Assembly: GCA_964522165.1 (NCBI GenBank)
Contig: CAZFVV010000003.1
Span: 1-64,000, forward strand
Length of the DNA: 64,000 bases
DNA from: JABWBP01 sp964522165
GTDB lineage: Bacteria > Calditrichota > Calditrichia > RBG-13-44-9 > J075
Direction of reading: 5' to 3'
Part shown: positions 54,108 through 63,108 of the stretch, one piece after another
Numbering within the stretch: position 1 is the stretch's first letter
How the letters are laid out: every line of letters starts with the position of its first letter
Translations under genes and position numbers: made by a program
The notes under the pieces: model-generated
Told to the model about the DNA's origin: nothing
Databases searched by the model: none
What the model saw: the letters and a program-made list of their open reading frames with translations, nothing else

Positions 54108-55232
54108 TCACGCCTCGCGGTATTTTTCCAGGAAATTCTTTTTGTAGGCCACAAAGTTGTCTTTTAGAATCGCCTCCCGTGCCTCGCTCACCAGGGTCTG
54201 GTAAAAATGTAGGTTGTGAATGGTTGCCAGCCGCAGCCCGTACATCTCGTTGACTTTGAAGGTGTGGTGCAAATAACCCAGGGAGTGGTTGCGGCAGGTG
54301 AAGCATTCGCAGCTTTCATCAATCGGCTGCGGGGCGGTTTTGTGCCCGGTATTGCGCAAATTCAGCCTGCCGCGCCGGGTAAAGACGGTTCCGTTGCGGG
54401 CGTTGCGGGTGGGGATCACGCAGTCGAACATATCCACGCCCAGCTCGATGCCCTCGATAATATCTCCCGGTTTGCCCACCCCCATCAGGTAGCGGGGACA
54501 GGGCGCGGGCAGGCGACCGGTGCAAAAATCGGTAATCCGGCGGCGGGTTTCCGCATCTTCCCCCACCGCCAGCCCGCCGATGGCATATCCTTCAAAGCCG
54601 ATCTCGAGCAAGCCGCGCAAGCTTGCCTCCCGCAACTCCGGGTAAATTCCCCCCTGGATAATGCCAAACTGGAATTGCCGGTAGCCGTACAACGGCGCGG
54701 TGTTGGTAAATTGAACCCGGGCGCGTTCCGCCCATTGCAGGGTATGGCGGTGGGCGCTTTCCGCGGTTGAAAAATCGGAAGGATTCCCGGTAAGGTAATC
54801 CAGCACCATCATTATATCCGATCCGATGGCGCGCTGGATGTCCACCACGTTTTCCGGGGTGAACAGGTGTTTGGAGCCGTCCCAGTGGGATTTGAATTCC
54901 ACCCCGGCTTCAGTGATCCGTTTCAATTCCTCCAGACTGTAGATTTGGAAGCCCCCGCTGTCGGTCAAAATCGGCCCGCTCCAGCCGTTGAAGCGGTGCA
55001 GCCCCCCGAATTCCCGTAAAATCTCCAAACCCGGGCGCAGGTATAAATGATAGGTATTGCCCAGGATGATGCGGGTGCGGCATTGGCGCAGCTCCTGCGG
55101 GGAGACGGTTTTGACCGTGCCGATGGTGCCCACGGGCATAAACGCCGGGGTGGGCGCTTCGCCGTGGTCAGTGGATAGTTTTCCCGCCCGGGCTTTGCAG
55201 CGGGCGTCGGTGTGCTGAAGCTCGAAGATCAT
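54108..55232 (-). CDS. tgt: Queuine tRNA-ribosyltransferase
   Basis: Tgt exchanges guanine 34 for preQ1 in the anticodon of GUN tRNAs. The 374-aa protein has FMPVGTIGTVKTV near the start, the catalytic-site motif LTDSGGFQIYSL (about 85-96), GGLAVGE, and the zinc ligands CECFTC...H in the C-terminal third (SCECFTCRNHSLGYLHH). The open frame continues to 55259, but homologues begin at MIFELQHTDAR, so ATG 55232 is chosen. No other queuosine genes are adjacent. Confidence 0.95.
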   Translation of the reverse strand: MIFELQHTDARCKARAGKLSTDHGEAPTPAFMPVGTIGTVKTVSPQELRQCRTRIILGNTYHLYLRPGLEILREFGGLHRFNGWSGPILTDSGGFQIYSLEELKRITEAGVEFKSHWDGSKHLFTPENVVDIQRAIGSDIMMVLDYLTGNPSDFSTAESAHRHTLQWAERARVQFTNTAPLYGYRQFQFGIIQGGIYPELREASLRGLLEIGFEGYAIGGLAVGEDAETRRRITDFCTGRLPAPCPRYLMGVGKPGDIIEGIELGVDMFDCVIPTRNARNGTVFTRRGRLNLRNTGHKTAPQPIDESCECFTCRNHSLGYLHHTFKVNEMYGLRLATIHNLHFYQTLVSEAREAILKDNFVAYKKNFLEKYREA

Positions 55233-55259
55233 AACCCTTGCGGCGCCGTTAGGAAGCAA

Positions 55260-55682
55260 GAATTTTCAATCGTGATGCGTGAAGCGTGAAACGCGATGCG
55301 AGATACCCGGGCAGCATTGGGAGATCACGGGTGTCACGCTTCCCGCACTACGCCTCACCCCCCTGCTACCCGCGGATCGCGTTTTACACCTGCGGAGGCC
55401 AAAAATACGGCGCTATTCCGTTCATTCAAAATGGAATTCTACGGCGGTAGAAATACATTTTTCCCTTGATCCTCAACCTTTGCATGATATATTCGATAAT
55501 GCAAACAAACGAATGAGGGTTTAAGATTTTCTCCCGCATTCGCCGGAAAAAGGGGAGTAACGGATGGTTAAACGGTTAAACGGTTGGATCGCAATTTAAC
55601 TATTTAACTACGAAATCATCAATCTCACTCACCCTTCCGATCAGCGGCAATTTTTTTGCCGGGGGTGATTCACTAAGGGTCT
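55260..55682. other. Gene-free region between tgt and the unknown gene at 55683
   Basis: 423 bp. It holds repeats of the GTGATGCGTGAAGCGTGAAACG type near 55273 and a GGTTAAACGGTTAAACGG stretch near 55570, similar to the arms of the element at 20813. No convincing gene is seen. Confidence 0.55.
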
Positions 55683-56357
55683 ATGAACGCAAAAAAAATA
55701 TATTATTCTGCAAAGTCTGCCTTTCAGCATCACGCGCCTTATTACCGGCGAGGTTTTTTCCACTTTTTTCGCCGCAGGGGAGCCGACGCCGCGCTCCTGC
55801 GCCCCGGGGCGCTTTCTGCGGAGCAGGTGAAGCGGCAGATTCAGGCCATCGGCGCCGGCAAAGTTGTGGAACTCTACCGCATCGGGTATGACGGGGAACT
55901 CGACGATATGCCGGTGATCGTGGAAATCACGCGTATCTCCCCGCAGGGATTCTCCGGCAAAATCATCAACGTGGAACGGAAGATCATCGAAGAGACTTCC
56001 CGAACCATGGTGTACGCCCGGCGGGGAGGGGGAATCATCGACTTCCTCTACGACGATGGCGACGTAAAAGAAATCCGCATCAACCAGGACGCGGAAGAGC
56101 TTTCCGAAGCGCGGGATCTCTCCGGGTTGAAGGATGTTCTGGCCGCCCTGGAACCGAAAGATCGCATTCTGGTCGCTTACTACGATCAAAAACACCGCGG
56201 AACCGTGAACGTGGAGGGAACGCTGATGGCAAAATCCTTTGCCAATACCCGCTTCAAGATGGTTGTCGAGAAGATCAACGGCATCGAGCTGGAGAAAAAG
56301 AATGAGAAGCTGTTCGACATCGAGCAGGACCTGGTCGTTGATATCGCCATCTGTTGA
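55683..56357 (+). CDS. Protein of unknown function
   Basis: A 224-aa protein that I do not recognise. The N-terminus is basic and aromatic (YYSAKSAFQHHAPYYRRGFFHFFRRRG) without a signal peptide. The rest is alternating strand/helix with conserved-looking blocks such as VVELYRIGYDGELDD, ISPQGFSGKIINVERK and DFLYDDGDVKEI. Codon use fits the rest of the genome and AAGGG precedes the ATG, so it is a real gene. It lies before the UpxY-epimerase pair with 242 bp between, so it may or may not be linked to glycan synthesis. Confidence 0.75.
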   Translation: MNAKKIYYSAKSAFQHHAPYYRRGFFHFFRRRGADAALLRPGALSAEQVKRQIQAIGAGKVVELYRIGYDGELDDMPVIVEITRISPQGFSGKIINVERKIIEETSRTMVYARRGGGIIDFLYDDGDVKEIRINQDAEELSEARDLSGLKDVLAALEPKDRILVAYYDQKHRGTVNVEGTLMAKSFANTRFKMVVEKINGIELEKKNEKLFDIEQDLVVDIAIC

Positions 56358-56599
56358 ACCCCTTCCGGCAGGCCCCTTCGCCCGGTTTCCCTCTCCGAAA
56401 TAAAAATATCTCCCCAAACTTGGCAAATATCACGGTTGAGGGGGGCGCGGGCGGTTAAACTTGTGCCGGTTTTTTTTGACAGGATTCACCTGGCGGCAAT
56501 CGCTACGGGAGCGCGCCCGGCGGGAAAATGTTTTTTGGGCCAGCCTAAAAAACCGCAATTATCCATTAACGAGAACGTTTCGATTTCGAGGATGACGGA

Positions 56600-57121
56600 A
56601 TGTACTGGTATGCTCTCTATACGCGCCCGCGCCATGAGAAGAAGGTGTTCCAGCAATTGCTTGAAAAAAAGGTCGAATCCTTTCTGCCGCTGCAAAAAGA
56701 GTTGCGCAAATGGAAAGACCGCCGCAAGCTGGTGGAAACCCCCCTGTTTCACGGGTACGTGTTCATTCACCTTGATTTGAAAGACCGGCTGGCCGCGCTG
56801 CAAACCCCCGGCGTGGTGCGCTTGATCGCGTTCGGGGGAGAGCCGGCGCGCATACCGGACTGGCAAATCGAGCAGTTGAAACGAGTTATCGAATCCGCCG
56901 AAGCCCTGCGCCCGGAAGAATACCTGAAAGCCGGCGATTACGTGGAAATTACCGACGGCCCCCTGGCAGGAGTTCGCGGCTACCTGCGGGAAACCCGCGG
57001 GGAGTCGCGGGTAGCTATTTTGCTCGACGGTATTTACCAGTCCACCAGCTTTGTGGTAAAACAGGAGCAGGTGCGCAAGCTGAAACCGGCGGAATATGAG
57101 ATGGCGCCGGGTGAGAAGTGA
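56600..57121 (+). CDS. UpxY/RfaH-type NusG paralogue (transcription antiterminator)
   Basis: A 173-aa specialised NusG. The N-terminal NGN domain starts WYALYTRPRHEKKV and has the family phrases FLPLQKELRKWKDRRK and PLFHGYVFIHLD. The KOW domain is at about 115-150 (GDYVEITDGPLAGVRGYL). It is shorter than housekeeping NusG and matches the UpxY/RfaH-like group, which binds RNA polymerase at the head of surface-polysaccharide operons and prevents early termination. The sugar-nucleotide epimerase 34 bp downstream fits that role. GAGGATGACGGA precedes the ATG. Confidence 0.88.
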   Translation: MYWYALYTRPRHEKKVFQQLLEKKVESFLPLQKELRKWKDRRKLVETPLFHGYVFIHLDLKDRLAALQTPGVVRLIAFGGEPARIPDWQIEQLKRVIESAEALRPEEYLKAGDYVEITDGPLAGVRGYLRETRGESRVAILLDGIYQSTSFVVKQEQVRKLKPAEYEMAPGEK

Positions 57122-57155
57122 AAAGTGAGATGGAAAGAAAAGAAGGGATACGGAT

Positions 57156-58106
57156 ATGCGTTATTTGATCACAGGAGGTGCTGGTTTTATAGGATCGAAC
57201 CTAACTGAAGAACTGGTTCGCCGGGGCCGCCAGGTTCGGGTGTTCGACAATTTTTCTACCGGAAGACGCGAAAACCTGGGCGATTTTCTCGATAAAATTG
57301 AAATCATCGAAGGCGATTTGCGCAATTACCATAACGTGCGGGAAGCGGTCGAAGGAATGGATTTTGTGCTCCACCAGGCCGCGCTGCCTTCGGTGCCACG
57401 CTCGGTCAGCGATCCCATATCTTCAAACGACGTCAACGTTTCCGGCACTTTGAACCTGCTCCACGCCGCCAAAGACGCGAAAGTCAAACGGCTGGTATTT
57501 GCCTCATCTTCCTCGGTGTACGGCGACAGCCCTACCCTCCCGAAGCATGAGAATATGGTTCCCGACCCGTTGTCTCCGTACGCGGTTTCCAAATTGGCCG
57601 GGGAAAAATACTGCCAGGTGTTTTCCCGCATTTACGGGCTGCACACCGTTTCACTGCGCTATTTCAACGTGTTCGGGCCGCGCCAGAATCCCGACTCCCA
57701 GTACTCCGCGGTGATTCCCAAATTCATCAAAGCAATTCTCTTCGACCAGCGCCCGGTGATTTTCGGCGACGGGGAACAGAGCCGCGACTTTACTTACATC
57801 TCCAACACCGTGGAGGCCAACATTTTAGCCGCGGAAGCGGAGTGCCCCCCGGGAATGGTGATGAATTGCGCCGTTCACCAGCGCACCAACCTGAATGAGC
57901 TGGTAGCGATGATCAATAAAATCCTGGGGAAGAATATTCAACCGCTTTATGAAAAACCGCGCCCCGGCGACGTGAAGCACTCCTTTGCGGACATCAGCCT
58001 GCTAAAGAAAACCCTGAATTATGAACCCGGCGTTCTGTTTGAAGAGGGATTGCGGCGCACCATCCGCTGGTACCAACAGTTATATACTTCACGCGGGATT
58101 AAATGA
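57156..58106 (+). CDS. NAD-dependent sugar-nucleotide epimerase (UDP-GlcNAc/UDP-Glc 4-epimerase-like)
   Basis: A 316-aa extended short-chain dehydrogenase. The Rossmann loop is TGGAGFIGSNL. The catalytic triad is Ser in FASSSSVYGD with YAVSK (Tyr-x-x-x-Lys, about 143-147). HQAALPSVPRSV is the phrase typical of WbpP/Gne-like UDP-N-acetylhexosamine 4-epimerases, and the C-terminal half has SRDFTYISNTVEAN. It would supply an epimerised UDP-sugar for surface polysaccharide. It lies directly after the UpxY gene. No glycosyltransferases follow here, so the operon may be short. Confidence 0.9.
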   Translation: MRYLITGGAGFIGSNLTEELVRRGRQVRVFDNFSTGRRENLGDFLDKIEIIEGDLRNYHNVREAVEGMDFVLHQAALPSVPRSVSDPISSNDVNVSGTLNLLHAAKDAKVKRLVFASSSSVYGDSPTLPKHENMVPDPLSPYAVSKLAGEKYCQVFSRIYGLHTVSLRYFNVFGPRQNPDSQYSAVIPKFIKAILFDQRPVIFGDGEQSRDFTYISNTVEANILAAEAECPPGMVMNCAVHQRTNLNELVAMINKILGKNIQPLYEKPRPGDVKHSFADISLLKKTLNYEPGVLFEEGLRRTIRWYQQLYTSRGIK

Positions 58107-58337
58107 GACTTTTGAGGGGTATATTCCTCACTGAAGTGAGGTAATCTTTGATTGCCACGCTTCAGCGTGTGAAAAACGAATGAGTGCAAGTGTACGTCTT
58201 CTCAAAAAAGTCTCATTTATGACCGCGTAAAGTATATCTCCCGAAGAAGCCGGTATCGCCTCCCTGGCAATCTGAGCGGCGGCGGTTTTCAGCAATCGGG
58301 TATCACCCAAAGCGAAATTTCTGGCCATTTTTCGATT

Positions 58338-59198
58338 ATGATCGATCTCCACACCCACAGCACCTACTCCGACGGCACCTTCACTCCGCAAGAACTGCTC
58401 CATGAAGCCGCCCGCCTGGGTCTTTCCGCCCTCGCCCTCACCGACCACGATACCATCGACGGGGTGGCGGAGTTCATGGAGTGGGGGAAGCGCTGCGGCG
58501 TCGTTACCGTGCCGGGAGTGGAAATCAGCGTGGACAGCAAACTGCCCAACAACGGCCACATGCACCTGCTGGGTTTGTTCATCGATCCTTTTTCCATCCA
58601 TCTCAAAGAAACTCTCCGCTACCTCCTAACTCAGCGCAACCTCCGGGCGGAGAAGATCATCCGCAAGCTGAACGAGCTGAATGTTCCCGTCACCGTGGAA
58701 GAATTGCTCGCCGAGGCAGGGGAGGGGGCCATCGGGCGCCCCCACATCGCCAAAATCCTGCTGCGCCGGGGCGTGGTCGGCTCTATTCAAGAGGCGTTCG
58801 ATGTGTACCTGGCAAAGGGGAAACCCGCTTACATCGACAAACAGACCCTCGGCGAGGAAGCGGCCTTGAAGCTGATTCGCGACGCCGGGGGTTTATCCAT
58901 CCTGGCCCATCCCCATTTGATGAACTATGATAGCTTTGCAGAGGCGCGCGGGAAGATCTTGGAGTTAAAAAAACTGGGGCTGGACGGGTTGGAAGCCTAT
59001 TATTCCGGCATGCCCCGGGAATACACCGAAAAGCTGCTCGCCCTGGCGGAAGAAGAGGGCTTCGTCATCTCCGGGGGCAGCGATTTTCACGGCCTCAACA
59101 AAGATTCCGTGCGCATGGGCAGCGGAAAAGATAACGATTTGCAGGTACCTGACGAGGTGCTGGCCAGCCTGGAAGAGCGCCGCAAAGCCCGGCATTAG
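58338..59198 (+). CDS. PHP-domain metal-dependent phosphoesterase
   Basis: A 286-aa enzyme of the PHP superfamily, YciV/TrpH (RNase AM)-like subgroup. Four PHP motifs are seen: DLHTHSTYSDG, LTDHDTIDG, PGVEIS and SGGSDFHG, plus LAHPH, which together provide the metal ligands. The middle part GRPHIAKILLRRGVV is characteristic of this subgroup, which acts on nucleoside 3',5'-bisphosphates and short RNA 5' ends. The 231-bp gap before it has two small palindromes (CCTCACTGAAGTGAGG and CACGCTTCAGCGTG) and a possible degenerate tail of the dispersed repeat. Confidence 0.88.
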   Translation: MIDLHTHSTYSDGTFTPQELLHEAARLGLSALALTDHDTIDGVAEFMEWGKRCGVVTVPGVEISVDSKLPNNGHMHLLGLFIDPFSIHLKETLRYLLTQRNLRAEKIIRKLNELNVPVTVEELLAEAGEGAIGRPHIAKILLRRGVVGSIQEAFDVYLAKGKPAYIDKQTLGEEAALKLIRDAGGLSILAHPHLMNYDSFAEARGKILELKKLGLDGLEAYYSGMPREYTEKLLALAEEEGFVISGGSDFHGLNKDSVRMGSGKDNDLQVPDEVLASLEERRKARH

Positions 59199-59356
59199 GA
59201 AAATCGCTTTGGAGGGATTCTCCCTTCATTTCCCACTATTTTTCAAAATTTACCAGGAATGTAACCGGACTGCAATTTAGTGCAATTATATTCCCAGTTG
59301 CCCCGGGTAAGACGGCAAATTTCCCCGGGGAATCTTCAAAACATGGGAGATGCACA

Positions 59357-59662
59357 ATGCAGTCCGATGAATCCCCGAAACGTAACACCGTTTACCTTTT
59401 CTTCTTTGGCGTGCTCGACGACGATGACGTCGAAACCTTCAACCGGCAGTTCAAATTGCTCCTCAAACCAAACGTTCGGGAAGTGGTCTTTAATTTTTCC
59501 AGCGTTACCGGTTTCGCCAGGCCGGCCTTGAACGTGTTCGATGAATTTTACCATTCCTTGCTCAACAAGGGCAAAGCGGTGCGCATCGAAGGCGTTAACG
59601 ATTATGTCGCCGAGTGTTTCCGGTCTCTGGACCTGGAAATTCCGGCGGCGCTGCCGGTTTGA
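59357..59662 (+). CDS. STAS-like small protein
   Basis: A 101-aa protein with the length and strand/helix pattern of STAS domains (anti-sigma-factor antagonists): VYLFFFGVLDDDDVETFNRQF, VREVVFNFSSVTGFARPALNVF and a C-terminal KAVRIEGVNDYVAECFRSLDL. In STAS proteins the Ser after the third strand is phosphorylated; SSVTG is at that place. GGGAG precedes the ATG. It might be a substrate of the SpoIIE-type phosphatase at 11863-14184, but nothing in the local context proves this. Confidence 0.6.
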   Translation: MQSDESPKRNTVYLFFFGVLDDDDVETFNRQFKLLLKPNVREVVFNFSSVTGFARPALNVFDEFYHSLLNKGKAVRIEGVNDYVAECFRSLDLEIPAALPV

Positions 59663-59950
59663 AACGCTTAGAATGCTGCGTGATGCGTGAACCGTGAAAC
59701 GTGAGAGTTCATCATCGCCAGTATTTACGGGTCCCGCATCCCGCAACACCTTTCTCGCTGCACGCCCGGATAGGCCTGCTTATCCGCGTCCTCTTACTAT
59801 TTTCATTACATTGCCTTCCCGCAACCCTCCCGTCGCCCAACCTTAGTGATCCTATCACCTTTCTTTAACCGCTTTGTAATATTTCTCCCCTAAACTGTCT
59901 TGCCTGATTTAATACAGTCAAACAATTTTCACTTATTACGGGAGAAAAAA
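59663..59950. other. Intergenic region upstream of the TonB receptor
   Basis: 288 bp. The left part has GTGAAACGTGAGAG-type repeats like those near 55273. The right part is AT-rich and leads to the GGGAG ribosome binding site of the receptor gene. No gene is seen. Confidence 0.5.
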
Positions 59951-62900
59951 ATGAAACGAACCCTGTACCAGGCGAATGCCAGACTCCGAGAACGGGGACG
60001 TTGGCGGCTTTCCGATGTTAGAATGCCCGTAACGCTCTTCTCGATCCTGTTTACACTCCTTGCCAGCTTTTTACCGAACGCTCTTCCGGCCCAGGACCTT
60101 GCTCCCGGGCGGGTGCTCGGGAAATTAGTGGACGCCGAATCCGGCGATCCCCTGATCGGCGCAAACGTGCTGCTGGAGGGCACTACCCTGGGCGCGTCAT
60201 CGGACCTGGACGGGGCTTTTATTATTATGGATGCGCCCCCGGCAGTTTACACCGTGGTGGTCATGTATGTCGGTTACTCGGAAACCCGGGTAGAAAACGT
60301 GAAAGTGCTGCCGGGGCAGGCGGTCAAGCTGGATCTTTCGATCAAACCGGAGGTGATCGAATCCGAAGCGGTGGTGGTGGAAGCCACCTTGATGAAGGAT
60401 ACCGAAGCTTCCCTGCTGAAAAAGCGCCAGAAATCCGTGGCCATCAGCGACGCCATCAGCGCCGAGGCGATTACCCGCTCCGGCAGCGGCAACGCCGCGG
60501 AGGCAATGTCCCAGGTGACCGGCGCTTCCGTGGTGGATGGGAAATACGTCTATATCCGGGGACTGGGGGAGCGCTACAGCGCCACCATGCTGAACGGCGC
60601 GGAGCTTCCCAGCGCCGACCCGGAGAAAAAAGCGGTGCAGATGGACCTGTTCCCTTCCAACCTGCTGGATAACATCGTAACCGTCAAAACCTTTACCCCG
60701 GATAAACCGGGCAACTTTACCGGGGGAATGGTGGACGTGAGCACCAAATCCTACCCGGAAAAACGCACCTTCAAATTGTCCGCCGGTTCGGCTTACAACA
60801 CCCGGGCCAGCCTGAATTCCGGGTATCTCACCTATGCCGGCAGCACCTCGGACTGGCGAGGCGTGGATGACGGCCTGCGGGCGCTGCCTGCGGAGCTTCA
60901 GCAAAGCCCTGCCCCGCCCAATGGCGCCAGCAGCACCACCCGGAAAAACCCGGAGCTGGCCAACCAATTAGACCAGGCCAGCAAAGCATTCGCGCCGGTG
61001 ATGGCGCCCTCTGCCGGGAAATCCGCCCTCGACGGCTCGCTCTCCCTTTCCCTGGGAGACCAGGCCAGCCTGTTCGGCCGCCCCTTCGGATACCTGGCCA
61101 GTTTTTCTTATAATCACAGCTATTCGTATTATAATGAAGGGCAGACCGGGAGATGGAAGTTAGGAACCAGCGTATCCGATACCGACTCCCTGACCTCGCA
61201 AGTGACTCTGAAAGATGAGAAGGGCAGCGATGAAGTGCTCTGGGGCGGCTTGCTCACCGCGTCTTCCAAAATTCACCCCAACCATGAAATCGGTTTCAAC
61301 TTTTTATATACCCGCTCCGGGGAATCGACTTCCCGTTACTTATTGGGCAACTGGCCGGAGCAATTCGGGGCGGACGCCACCAATACCTTCTTCGAGACCC
61401 GGGCGCTGGGTTGGGTAGAACGGAACCTGCAATCCTACCAGTTGTCCGGGGAGCACTATTTCAGCGGTTTATTGGGGATGAAGATCGACTGGCGCGGCGC
61501 CCTCACCCAAAACACCCAGGATGAGCCGGACATCCGCTACTTTTCCGATCACTATTCGATTCGCAACGTCGCCGGAACCGATCGCGATACGGTATTGTAC
61601 TCCATCACCCCTTCCAATTATCCCCAGCCGGCCCGTTACTTTCGCAATCTGGAAGAAGACGGCCAAAACGGGGCGGTGAACCTGGAAGTTCCCTTCAAAA
61701 ACTGGAACAGTATCGCCGGCAAATTCAAAATCGGGGGATTTTATAGCGAAAAAAACCGGGATTTTGAAGAAACCCGCTATGAATACCAGCGCCCTCCTAA
61801 CATCCGCTATAGCGGGGATTCGGAGGCGTTCTTTGCGGCTGAAAACATGGGCATCATCGGTTACGACAGCACCCGCAACGAATACATTTTTGGGAACTAC
61901 ATCCAGTTGTCGCCCGATCCCCGGGGCGGCAACTACGCGGGAGCGGAGCGGATTTCCGCCGCCTACGGGATGGTCGAAATCCCCTTGCTGCAACGGCTGC
62001 GCTTCATCGGCGGGGCGCGCTTCGAGGCTACCCGCATGGAAGTATCCAGCCCCAATACCAGCCTGCCGGACAGCCTGCGAAAAGGTGAGTTAACGGGGAA
62101 TGACTGGCTGCCTTCGCTGAATTTTATTTACCTGCTTTCCCGGGACATGAACCTGCGCCTGGCTTACGGCCGCACCCTGGCCCGCCCCACCCTGCGGGAA
62201 ATGGCCCCCTATTCCAGCTTTGAATTCGTGAATGATTACCAGTTTACCGGCAATGTGAACTTGGAAAGAAGCCTGATCGATAACTTCGACGTACGCTGGG
62301 AATGGTTCGACCGCGCCGGGGAAATTTACGCCGTCAGCGTTTTTTACAAACAGTTCAAAAACCCCATCGAACGCACCATCATCGCCGAGAGCAGCGCCGA
62401 TAACCCGGAAGTTACTTACGCGAACGTGGATAAGGGCGCCGTTATCGGGGTGGAAATCGAAACCCGTAAAAAACTGGATATTGTCCATCCCTGGCTGGCG
62501 AATTTCCGCTTAGGGTTCAACCTGGCGGTGGTGAACTCCCGGGTGGATATACCGGCGGAAAAGTTAGACCAGATCCGCCAGGTTGACCCGGGCAGGAGCG
62601 AATTCACAGAGAATACCCGCCCACTGCAAGGCCAGTCTCCCTACCTGCTCAACCTGAGCCTGGCTTATGATAATTTCACAACCGGCACCACCGCAGACCT
62701 CCACTATAACGCTTTTGGGGATCGCCTGGCGGAAGTGACCAGCAACGCGACCCCGGACGTTTACGAAAAATCGCGCAGCAGCCTGAATTTTACCCTGGGC
62801 CAGCGGATATTAGGCGGTTTGAGCATGAACATCCGGGCGATGAACCTGCTCGACGCCGCGATACGCTTTACCCACGAATACAAAGGTGTCGAATACGTCC

Positions 62901-62956
62901 GCCGGGAATACAAAACCGGGCGCCGGTTTTCGTTCGGCTTCAGTTATGAATTGTAA
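59951..62956 (+). CDS. TonB-dependent outer-membrane receptor with carboxypeptidase-regulatory N-domain
   Basis: A 1001-aa outer-membrane protein. The open frame starts at a TTG (59900), but ATG 59951 has GGGAG upstream and gives a normal signal peptide (cut near LPAQ, about 46-48). A CarboxypepD_reg-like beta-sandwich (about 50-130; GKLVDAESGDPLIGANVLLEGT) precedes a plug domain (about 150-260; GLGERYSATMLNGAELPS). A 22-strand-type barrel completes it, with a C-terminal segment ending FSFGFSYEL. The N-domain and plug resemble SusC-related and Calditrichota receptors. The substrate is unknown. It is followed 152 bp later by a large secreted protein that may be its partner. Confidence 0.92.
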   Translation: MKRTLYQANARLRERGRWRLSDVRMPVTLFSILFTLLASFLPNALPAQDLAPGRVLGKLVDAESGDPLIGANVLLEGTTLGASSDLDGAFIIMDAPPAVYTVVVMYVGYSETRVENVKVLPGQAVKLDLSIKPEVIESEAVVVEATLMKDTEASLLKKRQKSVAISDAISAEAITRSGSGNAAEAMSQVTGASVVDGKYVYIRGLGERYSATMLNGAELPSADPEKKAVQMDLFPSNLLDNIVTVKTFTPDKPGNFTGGMVDVSTKSYPEKRTFKLSAGSAYNTRASLNSGYLTYAGSTSDWRGVDDGLRALPAELQQSPAPPNGASSTTRKNPELANQLDQASKAFAPVMAPSAGKSALDGSLSLSLGDQASLFGRPFGYLASFSYNHSYSYYNEGQTGRWKLGTSVSDTDSLTSQVTLKDEKGSDEVLWGGLLTASSKIHPNHEIGFNFLYTRSGESTSRYLLGNWPEQFGADATNTFFETRALGWVERNLQSYQLSGEHYFSGLLGMKIDWRGALTQNTQDEPDIRYFSDHYSIRNVAGTDRDTVLYSITPSNYPQPARYFRNLEEDGQNGAVNLEVPFKNWNSIAGKFKIGGFYSEKNRDFEETRYEYQRPPNIRYSGDSEAFFAAENMGIIGYDSTRNEYIFGNYIQLSPDPRGGNYAGAERISAAYGMVEIPLLQRLRFIGGARFEATRMEVSSPNTSLPDSLRKGELTGNDWLPSLNFIYLLSRDMNLRLAYGRTLARPTLREMAPYSSFEFVNDYQFTGNVNLERSLIDNFDVRWEWFDRAGEIYAVSVFYKQFKNPIERTIIAESSADNPEVTYANVDKGAVIGVEIETRKKLDIVHPWLANFRLGFNLAVVNSRVDIPAEKLDQIRQVDPGRSEFTENTRPLQGQSPYLLNLSLAYDNFTTGTTADLHYNAFGDRLAEVTSNATPDVYEKSRSSLNFTLGQRILGGLSMNIRAMNLLDAAIRFTHEYKGVEYVRREYKTGRRFSFGFSYEL

Positions 62957-63027
62957 TCTCAGGGTTCAAGTGTTCATGTGTTTGCGTGGTTTGGGCGCTG
63001 ATACTCGGTGCTTGATGCTTGACAGGT

Positions 63028-63080
63028 ACTCAAAACTCAAAACTCGAAACTCAAAACTCAAAACTCGAAACTCAAAACTA
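63028..63080 (+). repeat. Heptamer tandem repeat upstream of the last gene
   Basis: Seven tandem heptamers with order ACTCAAA, ACTCAAA, ACTCGAA, then the same trio again, then ACTCAAA and a partial unit, so the period is 7 bp with a 21-bp superperiod. It ends about 16 bp before the AGGAGG ribosome binding site region of the next gene. Slippage could change promoter spacing. Confidence 0.85.
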
Positions 63081-63108
63081 AGATCATAAACTAACCATAG
63101 GAGGTTCT

